Source: JAEHDI01 sp035455185 (GTDB lineage: Bacteria; Acidobacteriota; Terriglobia; Bryobacterales; Bryobacteraceae). Taken from it: a stretch of DNA of 11,372 bases. Below, piece after piece: positions 1-7,018 of the stretch. A model generated the notes under the pieces. That model did not search any database, had not been told where the DNA came from, and was given only the letters and a program-made list of their open reading frames with translations. The stretch covers positions 1-11,372 of the forward strand of contig DATIFQ010000380.1 in assembly GCA_035455185.1 (NCBI GenBank), written 5' to 3'. Positions within the stretch are counted from its first letter, which is position 1. Every line of letters begins with the position of its first letter. Position numbers and translations under genes: made by a program.

Positions 1-1
1 C

Positions 2-763
2 GCACTCTGGATGACGCACAATCTGGTGTGGGCTGTGGCCGCCCTCGCCGTCGGACGCCTGGCAGTGCTTCTGGCCTACGATCGTCATGCGGGCGCAGCC
101 GGAGAGAATCTGTCCCGCTCCGGTTGGCGGGCGGAGCTGGCGATCTTCCGGACCGCGCTGCCCCTCGGGGTTGTACTCATGCTGGTGTCGTTAAACGCCA
201 ATCTGCCACGCTATGCCGTCGAGCATCACCTCGGTACTCGCGACCTCGGGGTGTTCGCCGCCGTGGTGTCATTCATCACCGTGGGCAGCACGATCGTGAA
301 TGCACTAGGCCAGACGTCCACGCCCCGCCTCGCACGCTATTTCAGCGAGTGCAACCTGCCGCGATTCCGTCAACTGATCTTCAGGCTGGCCGGGCTGGTG
401 TTGCTTCTGGGGGCCTCGGGAGTGCTCGTCGCCATGTTTCTCGGGAAGTTCGTTCTCCGTCTCATCTACCGGCCGGAGTATGAAGCACACAGCGGACTCC
501 TCGTTGCGGTGATGGGAGCGGCCACGCTGAGCTATCTGGCAATCGCTCTTGGCTACGCCGTCACCGGCGCCCGTGTCTTCCGAGCGCAGATGCCGCTATT
601 CTGCGCCGTCGCGGCATGCTGTGGAGTCGCAAGTTGGCTGCTGGTTCCGAAACTCGGCTTATACGGTGCGGTCCTGGCTCTTGCCCTCGCCTCCTCGCTC
701 CAGATAGCCGGTCAACTCCTGATCCTCGCGTGGGCGATTCGCCGAATGGAGACAGCGAAGTGA
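2..763 (+). CDS. Oligosaccharide flippase, Wzx/MATE-like, C-terminal part (5' end outside window)
   Basis: The reading frame is open from the first bases of the window, so the ATG at 11 need not be the start and the N-terminal half is missing. The 253 visible codons encode alternating hydrophobic helices with short Arg-rich loops, about six membrane segments. The stretch around SFITVGSTIVNALGQTSTPRL and the following LARYF is typical of Wzx/RfbX polysaccharide transporters of the MOP superfamily. Such proteins move undecaprenyl-diphosphate-linked oligosaccharides from the cytoplasmic to the periplasmic face of the inner membrane. The stop (TGA, 761-763) overlaps the GTG start of the next gene by four bases, and the following genes make polysaccharide, which supports the call. 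The family is assigned from hydropathy and context; substrate is unknown. Confidence 0.8.
   Translation, partial: ALWMTHNLVWAVAALAVGRLAVLLAYDRHAGAAGENLSRSGWRAELAIFRTALPLGVVLMLVSLNANLPRYAVEHHLGTRDLGVFAAVVSFITVGSTIVNALGQTSTPRLARYFSECNLPRFRQLIFRLAGLVLLLGASGVLVAMFLGKFVLRLIYRPEYEAHSGLLVAVMGAATLSYLAIALGYAVTGARVFRAQMPLFCAVAACCGVASWLLVPKLGLYGAVLALALASSLQIAGQLLILAWAIRRMETAK
748..752 (+). promoter_or_regulatory. Shine-Dalgarno site that fixes the GTG start at 760
   Basis: GGAGA lies seven bases before the GTG at 760. The frame is open further upstream to an ATG at 616, but the residues encoded between 616 and 760 are Arg/Pro-rich, non-membrane sequence overlapping the flippase. This site and the GTGA overlap support 760 as the real start. 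Confidence 0.6.
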
Positions 764-1959
764 GGCTCCGGCTTCCACCGAGCGCACTCGATCGTGCCGC
801 CTGGGCGCTCCTGTGTCTGTTCGTCTTTTCGGTTCCTTGGGAGAAAAGTGTCTGGGTGCACGGAATCGGCACGATTTCGCGACTGCTCGGCATCGTCGCC
901 TTCGCGGCCGGCGCCGTCGTTGCTTTCCGGCGCCGGGCGATTCGCCCGCCCAACATTGCCCTGGTGCTGGCGGGCATCTTCGTGTTATGGTCCGCACTGA
1001 CCTACGGGTGGAGCCTCGACCGGCCAGCGACCAGGGTGCGGGTCGTCACTCTCGTGGAACTGTTCGCGATGTTGTGGCTCGTCTGGGACTCCTGCCGCAG
1101 GCCGCTACGTCAACGCCGGCTCATCGAAGCCTATGTGCTCGGTGCGGTCACCGGCTCCTGCGTTGCCTTCGTCCGTTACATTCACGACCTGCAAACGTAC
1201 TATCGACGCTACGCGGCCCCGGGGTTCGATCCGAACGATTTCGGGTTGGTACTCGCGCTGTCCATACCGCTGTCGCTCTATCTGGCCCTGAGCGGGCGTG
1301 GAAGGATGCGCTGGTGCTGGCGCGCCGCAACCCTGATCGTGATTTCCGCGGTGCTGCTCACGGCGTCTCGAACCGCTCTGATCGCGACGTTTATCGCCTT
1401 CAGCTTTGCCCTTTGGACGTGGCGCAAAGCCGACTTCTCTCAGCGAGTTTCTTCTGTGTTGCTTGCAGCACTACTGGCCCTGGGTCTGCTTCGGTTTGCT
1501 CCGGCTCCGTCCCGGCAGCGGCTCGCGACGATTCCGTCGGAGATCTCCAGGGGCACATTTCACGGCCGCGCGGAGATCTGGAAGAGCGGAGTCAGGGCCT
1601 GGAAGAGTCACCCGGTCCTCGGCGTCGGCTCGGGTGCATATCCGGAGGCCGTGCGCCCGTGGCTCGGCCGGCCGGACGTGCCCGGCATCCAATACGTCGC
1701 TCACAATACGTTTCTCTCTGTGCTGGTCGAGTGCGGTGTGATTGGCTTCGGGTTGTACGCGCTTCTCCTCGGCGTCTTGTTTCTCTTCGTCTGGATGATG
1801 CCTTCCCCCGAGCGTGCCCTCTGGGCCGTGATGCTTGCGGTCTGGGCAGCCGGCGTTTCGACTCTCACCTGGGAGCACTACAAGCCAACTTGGCTGATGT
1901 TTGCCCTTATCATGACGGAGTGGGCGCGGTCCTGGTGGCCCACAGGCAAGGGCGAGTGA
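760..1959 (+). CDS. O-antigen ligase / polysaccharide polymerase (Wzy_C/WaaL family) integral membrane protein
   Basis: A 399-residue protein with about ten to eleven predicted membrane helices. The family signature is in the C-terminal half. HGRAEIWKSG at about 268-277 is followed by HPVLGVGSGAY (284-294), then a loop with AHNTFLSVLVECGVIG (314-329), whose His315 matches the conserved extracytoplasmic His of the O-antigen ligase/Wzy_C domain. Members either polymerise undecaprenyl-linked repeat units (Wzy) or transfer glycan to lipid A core or protein (WaaL/PglL); sequence alone does not separate these. About 400 residues is the usual length. GTG at 760 is chosen because it overlaps the flippase stop (GTGA) and follows GGAGA. 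The stop overlaps the next GTG by four bases, so translation is probably coupled. Confidence 0.85.
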   Translation: MRLRLPPSALDRAAWALLCLFVFSVPWEKSVWVHGIGTISRLLGIVAFAAGAVVAFRRRAIRPPNIALVLAGIFVLWSALTYGWSLDRPATRVRVVTLVELFAMLWLVWDSCRRPLRQRRLIEAYVLGAVTGSCVAFVRYIHDLQTYYRRYAAPGFDPNDFGLVLALSIPLSLYLALSGRGRMRWCWRAATLIVISAVLLTASRTALIATFIAFSFALWTWRKADFSQRVSSVLLAALLALGLLRFAPAPSRQRLATIPSEISRGTFHGRAEIWKSGVRAWKSHPVLGVGSGAYPEAVRPWLGRPDVPGIQYVAHNTFLSVLVECGVIGFGLYALLLGVLFLFVWMMPSPERALWAVMLAVWAAGVSTLTWEHYKPTWLMFALIMTEWARSWWPTGKGE

Positions 1960-3068
1960 AGATTCGGGTCGTCGAAGTGCTGGCTTCGCTACGGCGCGCG
2001 GGTGCCGAGCGGATGGCTGTGTCGCTGGCGTGCGGCCTGGACCCGGATCGGTTTGAAACCCGAGTGGTGTCCCTCTTCGACGCTTTTCCGGAGGGATTTG
2101 AGCCAGTGCTCGGCGAGCGCCGCGTCCCCGTGGATCACCTGGGAAAACGAAGGGGCATGGACCTCCGCATGTATCCACGGTTGATGCGCGTGTTCCGCCG
2201 GTTCAGACCCGACATTATCCACACGCACTCCTACGTGCTTCGCTATGCGTTTCCCGCGAGTGTGGCCACCCGCGCGGGTTCCATGGTCCACAGCGTGCAC
2301 AACGTCGCCTTGCGGGAAACGGAGTGGCTCGGCCGCTTGATTCATCGCGTCGCATTTCGACGAGGGGTGGTCCCTGTCGCGGTGGCCGCGGAAGTCGCCC
2401 GGTCGTTTCAAAAGGTTTACGGATTCGCCCCTGCGGCCACAATCCCGAATGGCATCGACTTGGATCGCTTCCTCCAGCCGGATGCCGGGCCCGAGTGGAG
2501 ACGCGCAAACGGCTTTTCCACCGATGACCACCTCGTTGTCTCGGTGGCGCGCCTGGAACCCCAGAAGAACCCCCTCGGACTGGTCGACGCGTTCGCCCGC
2601 GCGTTGCCCGATGACGCCCGATGGCATCTGCTGCTCGTCGGCGACGGAAGCCTTCGAGAGGAGGTGGCCGGACACGTCGCGCGCTTGCGTCTCGGGCATC
2701 GCGTGCATCTGCTCGGCACCCGTTCCGACGTGGCGGCTTTGTTGTCCGCCGCCGACGCGTTCGTCTTGGCCTCGCACTGGGAGGGAAACCCGATGGCGGT
2801 GATGGAAGCTATGGCTGCCGGGCTGCCCGTGGTGGCGACCGCCGCCGGTGGCGTGCCGGAAGTCGTCGAGCACGGAGTGACCGGACTCCTGGCGCCGCCG
2901 GGTGACACCGAGGCGCTGGCCTCCGCTCTGGCTGAGCTTGCCCGGGACCCGCAGCGCCGTGATGAATTCCGGCAGGCCGCCCTCCGCGGCGTTCCGCGAT
3001 TCAGTCTCAACGCGATGATCGCGTCTTACTCCGAACTCTTCGTGAGCCTTGCCAGAGGGCGGTCATGA
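1956..3068 (+). CDS. Glycosyltransferase family 4, GT-B fold (first of three)
   Basis: A 370-residue retaining GT4 enzyme, predicted cytoplasmic or on the inner face of the inner membrane, adding one sugar from a nucleotide donor to a lipid-linked acceptor. The N-terminal acceptor domain opens with VEVLASLRRAGAERMAVSLA (6-25) and has PDIIHTHSY at 85-93. The C-terminal donor domain has IPNGIDLDRF (163-172), VARLEPQKN (197-205) and the EX7E motif with Glu276 and Glu284, followed by GLPVVAT and a GGVPE loop. Start GTG 1956 overlaps the upstream TGA; AAGGG at 1948-1952 is a possible but close ribosome site. The same frame is open back to 813, but that part overlaps the ligase and shows no GT4 motifs. 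Donor and acceptor sugars cannot be read from the sequence. The stop overlaps the next ATG (ATGA). Confidence 0.92.
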   Translation: MKIRVVEVLASLRRAGAERMAVSLACGLDPDRFETRVVSLFDAFPEGFEPVLGERRVPVDHLGKRRGMDLRMYPRLMRVFRRFRPDIIHTHSYVLRYAFPASVATRAGSMVHSVHNVALRETEWLGRLIHRVAFRRGVVPVAVAAEVARSFQKVYGFAPAATIPNGIDLDRFLQPDAGPEWRRANGFSTDDHLVVSVARLEPQKNPLGLVDAFARALPDDARWHLLLVGDGSLREEVAGHVARLRLGHRVHLLGTRSDVAALLSAADAFVLASHWEGNPMAVMEAMAAGLPVVATAAGGVPEVVEHGVTGLLAPPGDTEALASALAELARDPQRRDEFRQAALRGVPRFSLNAMIASYSELFVSLARGRS

Positions 3069-4213
3069 GGACGCCCGTCATGCTGCTTGCGACCAATCTC
3101 GCCCGGGGCGGCGCGGAAATGCAGGTCGCGCTGCTCGCCCTGGCCTTGCGCCGCCACGGATGGAACGTAAGCGTCGCCTCGCTGCTCGAACCGAGTGCCT
3201 TCGTCGAAGAGCTAGCCGCGTGCGGGATTCCGGTGTCCTCTCTCAGGATGCGGCCAGGCAAGGTGGACCCGCTCGCGGTAACCCGCTTCTTCTCTATGTT
3301 GCGGAGATCCAGACCGTCCATCCTGCACGCGCACATGTTCCATGCCAACCTGATGGCGCGGTCCATCCGCCTTGTCTGTCCCGTTCCCGTCCTTATATCG
3401 ACCATCCACAGCATCGCGGAGAGCAGCCGCCGCTCGGCCGGCGTTCGCCGCCGGGACTGGCTTTACCGTGCCACGGACTGTTTGTCGGACGCGACCGTCT
3501 GTGTCAGTGCGGCCGGGGCGAAGCGCTATGCCGCCATTCGGGCTGTGTCGCGAGACAGGCTTCGCGTGATCCCCAACGGCGTCGATACGGACCTTTTCCG
3601 GCCAGATCCCGGTTCACGGGCGCGGATGCGCGAGGTGCTGGGTGTCGGCGACGAATTCACCTGGCTGGCGGTCGGGCGGCTGATGTGGAAGAAGGACTAC
3701 GTTACGATGCTGGAAGCGATGGCGCGGCAACGCGAGGGGGTGCTGCTCATCGCCGGCGCCGGCCCGCTGGAGGAAAAGCTGTGTGCGCTCGCCGGCGAGC
3801 TTGGAGTCAGGGTCCATTTCCTCGGCTTGCGCGAGGACATCGTGGACCTGATGAACGCCTCCGACGGTCTGGTGTTGTCATCGGTCGTGGAAGGTCTGCC
3901 GATGGTGCTGATCGAGGCGGCCGCCACCGGCCTCCCCTGCGTCGCGACCGACGTCGGCGGCGTACGCGAAGCGGTCCTCGATGGGCAGACCGGGTTCGTG
4001 GTCCGGATCCAGGATCCCATCGCCTTGGCCGCGGCAATGAGGCGCCTCGCGGAGTTGGCCCCGGAAGCTCGAGTGCGCATGGCGGAATCTGCCCGAGCAC
4101 ACGCCCTCGCGCAGTTCGACATGCGCACCGTCGTGGCGCAGTGGGAGCAACTCTATCTCGATCGGCTGGAGGCCGCGCGGCTCTGCGGAATGGAACCACC
4201 CGTGGACGACTGA
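3065..4213 (+). CDS. Glycosyltransferase family 4, GT-B fold (second of three)
   Basis: A 382-residue GT4 enzyme. The N-terminal Rossmann domain begins with LLATNLARGGAEMQVALLA (7-25), the Gly-rich acceptor-side loop of GT4 proteins, and has SILHAHMFHANL at 85-96. The donor domain shows VIPNGVDTDLF (168-178), VGRLMWKKDY (203-212) and EX7E with Glu276 and Glu284, then GLPCVATDVGGVRE. ATG 3065 overlaps the previous stop by four bases and follows AGAGGG (3054-3059) at five bases. Only moderately similar to its two GT4 neighbours outside the donor-site motifs, so probably a different linkage rather than a recent copy. Likely extends the lipid-linked oligosaccharide; sugar specificity unknown. Confidence 0.92.
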   Translation: MRTPVMLLATNLARGGAEMQVALLALALRRHGWNVSVASLLEPSAFVEELAACGIPVSSLRMRPGKVDPLAVTRFFSMLRRSRPSILHAHMFHANLMARSIRLVCPVPVLISTIHSIAESSRRSAGVRRRDWLYRATDCLSDATVCVSAAGAKRYAAIRAVSRDRLRVIPNGVDTDLFRPDPGSRARMREVLGVGDEFTWLAVGRLMWKKDYVTMLEAMARQREGVLLIAGAGPLEEKLCALAGELGVRVHFLGLREDIVDLMNASDGLVLSSVVEGLPMVLIEAAATGLPCVATDVGGVREAVLDGQTGFVVRIQDPIALAAAMRRLAELAPEARVRMAESARAHALAQFDMRTVVAQWEQLYLDRLEAARLCGMEPPVDD

Positions 4214-4217
4214 CGAC

Positions 4218-5006
4218 ATGAGTGTTCTTCCGGAAATGGACGTCACCAACCGGTTCGTTTTCGACTTCGCCATGAGGTTCGCCCGCGACAACCCCGGCGC
4301 TCGCATCCTCGACTTCGGTTGCGGCGGCGGTCGCCTGGTGAAGGCGGGTCTCGACTCGGGCCTTGCGATTTCGGGAGCGGACGTCTTCTACTCGGGATCG
4401 AGGGCCCGCGGAGAGGCTGAACGCTCAGGCCTGCTCGGCACGGCCATCCAGGAGATCCATGACGGGCAAATCGGCTTCGCGGACTCATCCTTCGATCTGG
4501 TGGTAAATAACCAGGTGATGGAGCACGTCGCGAACCTCGACGCCGTGCTCCGTGAGATTCACCGGGTCCTCAGGTCCGGCGGCGAAGTGCTGAGCCTCTT
4601 CCCGTCGCGCGACGTCTTCCGGGAAGGCCATATCGGCATTCCCTTCTCGCACCGCTTGCCCAAAGATTCAAAGCTTCGTTTCTACTACACCTGGGCGTTG
4701 CGTGGACTCGGGTGCGGAACCTGGAAGGAGCAGGCTCCCACCTGCCGGCAGTGGGCGGTGGACAAGCTGTGGTGGATCGACACCTACACCTTCTATCGCA
4801 GCCGTGGTGAGATCTCCCGTACGTTCGGCCGCTACTTTACGAGCGAGGCACGGGAACTCGACTACATCCGGTATCGTCTGCTGGATCGTCCCGGACGGCG
4901 ATGGCTCGCGGGGTTGCTGGACTTCCCGGCAGTTCCCATCCTTGCCCGCGCACTCTTTCGGAAGCTTGCGTTCCTGGTGATCCTCTCTCGAAAGGAAGCA
5001 CGGTGA
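4218..5006 (+). CDS. Class I SAM-dependent methyltransferase (Methyltransf_11/25 type)
   Basis: A 262-residue protein. SAM-binding motif I is ARILDFGCGGGRL (28-40), an acidic residue that may bind the ribose follows in SGADVFY (52-58), and FDLVVNNQVMEHV (92-104) is the motif IV region of the UbiE/Methyltransf_11 class. HRVLRSGGEVL (115-125) matches the usual motif after strand 5. It most likely O-methylates a sugar of the growing chain, or a related lipid-linked intermediate, as methyltransferases in polysaccharide operons do; the acceptor is an inference. The C-terminus (about 228-256) is hydrophobic and basic and could hold it at the membrane near the glycosyltransferases. ATG 4218 starts four bases after the previous stop. 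The ribosome site is poor, and its stop overlaps the next GTG. Confidence 0.85.
   Translation: MSVLPEMDVTNRFVFDFAMRFARDNPGARILDFGCGGGRLVKAGLDSGLAISGADVFYSGSRARGEAERSGLLGTAIQEIHDGQIGFADSSFDLVVNNQVMEHVANLDAVLREIHRVLRSGGEVLSLFPSRDVFREGHIGIPFSHRLPKDSKLRFYYTWALRGLGCGTWKEQAPTCRQWAVDKLWWIDTYTFYRSRGEISRTFGRYFTSEARELDYIRYRLLDRPGRRWLAGLLDFPAVPILARALFRKLAFLVILSRKEAR
4991..4998 (+). promoter_or_regulatory. Shine-Dalgarno site that fixes the GTG start at 5003
   Basis: AAAGGAAG ends four bases before GTG 5003, with its GGA core six bases away. The frame is open back to an ATG at 4901, which would add 34 residues overlapping the methyltransferase. The ribosome site, the GTGA overlap and the family-typical N-terminus (KIAYVITRAD) favour 5003. 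Confidence 0.6.
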
Positions 5007-6127
5007 AGATCGCCTACGTCATAACGCGCGCGGATGCCGTCGGAGGTGCGAGCATTCACGTCCGGGACCTGGCGCAGGCGATGCTGGAGCGTGGGCATCA
5101 GCCGGTTGTGCTTGTCGGCGGCCTCGGCCCGGTAACGGACCAACTGGCCTCCGCCGGCGTCCCGTTTCGCTCACTCGAAAACCTTCAGCGGTCCATCCAT
5201 CCGGTCCGCGACTTCCGCGCGCGGGCCGAGATGATCGCCGTGCTGCGCGAATTGCGCCCGGACCTGGTTTCGACGCACACCGCCAAGGCCGGCTGGATCG
5301 GGCGGGCGGTTGGCGCGCAGCTCGGTCTTCCAGCGCTCTACACGCCCCACGGTTGGTCGATCGGGAATCGGATTTCCCCCACGCTCGGTGCAGTCTTCGC
5401 TGTGGCAGAGCGCACGGCGGCGAAATGGGCATCCGCGATCGTGTGCGTCTGCGAGTACGAGAGGCGGCTAGCGATCGAGAAAGGAATCGCCGCCCCGGAG
5501 AAACTCGTCGTGGTACACAACGGGATGCGCGACATTCCCGCCGGGTTGCACGCCGAACCGGGGCTGTCGCCCGTTCGCATCTGCTCCGTGGCGCGTTTCG
5601 AATCGCCGAAGGACCATGCCACCCTGCTTAGGGCCCTCGCGGCTCTTCGGAAGAAGGACTGGCAGATCGACTTGATTGGGGATGGACCGCTCGAACCGGA
5701 GATGCGAAAGCTGGCCGCTGCTCTGAACATCGCAGATCGAGTCCGCTTTCTCGGTTACCTTCCAGACCCGGCGCCTGTGCTCGCCAGAGCGCAACTGTTC
5801 GTCCTCTCCTCGCGGTCGGAAGCGTTTCCACGGAGCGTGCTGGAAGGGATGCGAGCCGGGCTCCCGGTAGTCGCCTCCAACGTCGGCGGCGTCGGGGAGG
5901 CCGTGACGGACGGCGTTAACGGCGTGCTGGTCCGTGCCCGGAGTGTTGATGCGCTCTCTGCCGCGCTCGCCGGCATGATCGAAAATGTGTCCCGGCGGCA
6001 ACTCCTCGGCAGGGCGGCGCGTCATGTATTTGAGGAGCGGTTCCGGCTGGAGCGCATGGTCGAACAGACTGCCGCTGTATATGCTACGGTGCTAAGCAGA
6101 ACCGCGAAAATCCAGCGAATCGATTAA
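5003..6127 (+). CDS. Glycosyltransferase family 4, GT-B fold (third of three)
   Basis: A 374-residue GT4 enzyme. It begins KIAYVITRADAVGGASIHVRD (2-22), close to the start of GT4 proteins in exopolysaccharide and capsule clusters. The acceptor domain has PDLVSTHTAKAGWIGR (86-101) and LYTPHGWSI (112-120). The donor domain has VVHNGM (170-175), VARFESPKDH (196-205), IGDGPLEPEM (225-234) and EX7E with Glu273 and Glu281, then GLPVVASNVGGVGE. The THTAKAG stretch is seen in enzymes that act early on undecaprenyl-linked acceptors, but I do not assign a step from it. GTG 5003 overlaps the methyltransferase stop. It lies one base before the phosphoglycosyl transferase start, so both are likely on one message. 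Confidence 0.92.
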   Translation: MKIAYVITRADAVGGASIHVRDLAQAMLERGHQPVVLVGGLGPVTDQLASAGVPFRSLENLQRSIHPVRDFRARAEMIAVLRELRPDLVSTHTAKAGWIGRAVGAQLGLPALYTPHGWSIGNRISPTLGAVFAVAERTAAKWASAIVCVCEYERRLAIEKGIAAPEKLVVVHNGMRDIPAGLHAEPGLSPVRICSVARFESPKDHATLLRALAALRKKDWQIDLIGDGPLEPEMRKLAAALNIADRVRFLGYLPDPAPVLARAQLFVLSSRSEAFPRSVLEGMRAGLPVVASNVGGVGEAVTDGVNGVLVRARSVDALSAALAGMIENVSRRQLLGRAARHVFEERFRLERMVEQTAAVYATVLSRTAKIQRID

Positions 6128-6128
6128 C

Positions 6129-6821
6129 GTGACCTCCCCTTGGAACAAATCCGGCGTCCCGGTCGAAGAGAGCTTCGCCGCGCAAATGTGCGGAGGTCTG
6201 TTCCACGCCAGCGCGCAAGGCCTCAAGCGGATCTTCGACATAGTGTCCGCTTTGGTCCTGATCGTACTCGCGTTGCCGTTCGCGGTCGTGATCGCTCTGG
6301 CAATCGTTCTGGAGACGCCTGGCCCCGTGTTCTTTGGCCACACCCGGATCGGAAGGGGTAGCCGGCGATTTCGTCTGTGGAAGTTTCGCTCGATGGTTGT
6401 AAACAGCGAAGACGTCCTCCGCGCTTACCTCGAAAAGAGGCCGGACCTCGCAACGGAATGGAACGCGACGCACAAGCTGAAAGATGATCCCCGCGTCACA
6501 CGGGTCGGCCGTTTCCTGCGCCGAAGGAGCCTCGATGAATTGCCCCAGATGTGGAACGTGTTGCGGGGCGACATGAGCCTGATCGGCCCGCGGCCGATCG
6601 TCGAGGATGAAATCCCGAAGTACGGTACGGCGTTCGATCTTTACCGAAGGGTACGCCCCGGACTCACCGGATTATGGCAGGTTTCGGGACGCAGTGATAC
6701 TAGCTACCGCAAGCGCATCGAATTGGATTCCCGGTACATCCGTTCCTGGTCAATCTGGCTGGATCTGCGCGTAATCTGGAAGACAGTCGGCGTCATCCTG
6801 CGCGCGCACGGTGCTTATTGA
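6129..6821 (+). CDS. Sugar transferase: monotopic phosphoglycosyl transferase (WcaJ/WbaP/PglC catalytic domain)
   Basis: A 230-residue enzyme expected to start glycan assembly by moving a sugar-1-phosphate from a nucleotide sugar to undecaprenyl phosphate. After about 30 polar residues comes GLKRIFD (31-37) and one hydrophobic segment (about 37-62), expected to be the re-entrant membrane helix with Pro50. Next are KFRSM (85-89), DDPRVTRVGRFLRR (119-132), the catalytic Asp136-Glu137 in SLDELPQ, WNVLRGDMSLIGPRP (142-156) and RPGLTGLWQVSGRS (176-189). These are all the hallmarks of the bacterial sugar transferase domain. It lacks the N-terminal four-helix and nucleotide-binding-like part of full WbaP/WcaJ, so it is the short form. 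GTG 6129 has no clear ribosome site; ATG 6186 (211 residues) is an alternative that keeps all motifs. It is the last gene of the + strand operon. Confidence 0.93.
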   Translation: MTSPWNKSGVPVEESFAAQMCGGLFHASAQGLKRIFDIVSALVLIVLALPFAVVIALAIVLETPGPVFFGHTRIGRGSRRFRLWKFRSMVVNSEDVLRAYLEKRPDLATEWNATHKLKDDPRVTRVGRFLRRRSLDELPQMWNVLRGDMSLIGPRPIVEDEIPKYGTAFDLYRRVRPGLTGLWQVSGRSDTSYRKRIELDSRYIRSWSIWLDLRVIWKTVGVILRAHGAY

Positions 6822-6853
6822 AGTGACCTGATAAACGCCATCCGTCGTAGTCG

Positions 6854-6882
6854 GCGGTCCGAAGCCGGTTCGTTCGGTCCGC
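6854..6882. terminator. Imperfect hairpin in the convergent intergenic region; possible bidirectional terminator
   Basis: Arms 6854-6863 (GCGGTCCGAA) and 6873-6882 (TTCGGTCCGC) pair over nine of ten positions, with one T-T mismatch, around a nine-base loop. It lies 33 bases after the phosphoglycosyl transferase stop and 136 bases after the histidine kinase stop on the other strand. Neither side has a T-tract, so it does not meet the usual intrinsic-terminator form. The rest of the 197-base gap (6822-7018) holds no gene I can support. Confidence 0.3.
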
Positions 6883-7018
6883 AGCAGAAGGGGAACAGAG
6901 GCACGCTCCAGTGAATGAGGTGTGTGAGTCCCACCCCTGTTCGCCGATACGCAGCTGACGTGCAGGGAGACGATGATGCAGCTTGGGTCTGTCACAGGTA
7001 GCCCGTCATGAGCGGCTT

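Noticed and set aside
813..1955. Long open frame overlapping the ligase gene, continuous with the first GT4 frame
   Set aside because: Its translation is Arg/Pro/Ser-rich with no membrane or GT4 motifs, while the overlapping frame encodes a clear Wzy_C membrane protein. It is a GC-rich shadow frame; the GT4 starts at 1956.
3049..4221. 390-codon open frame in another frame across the second GT4
   Set aside because: Low-complexity Arg/Gly-rich translation without motifs. The GT4 in the other frame has the EX7E pair and donor-site motifs.
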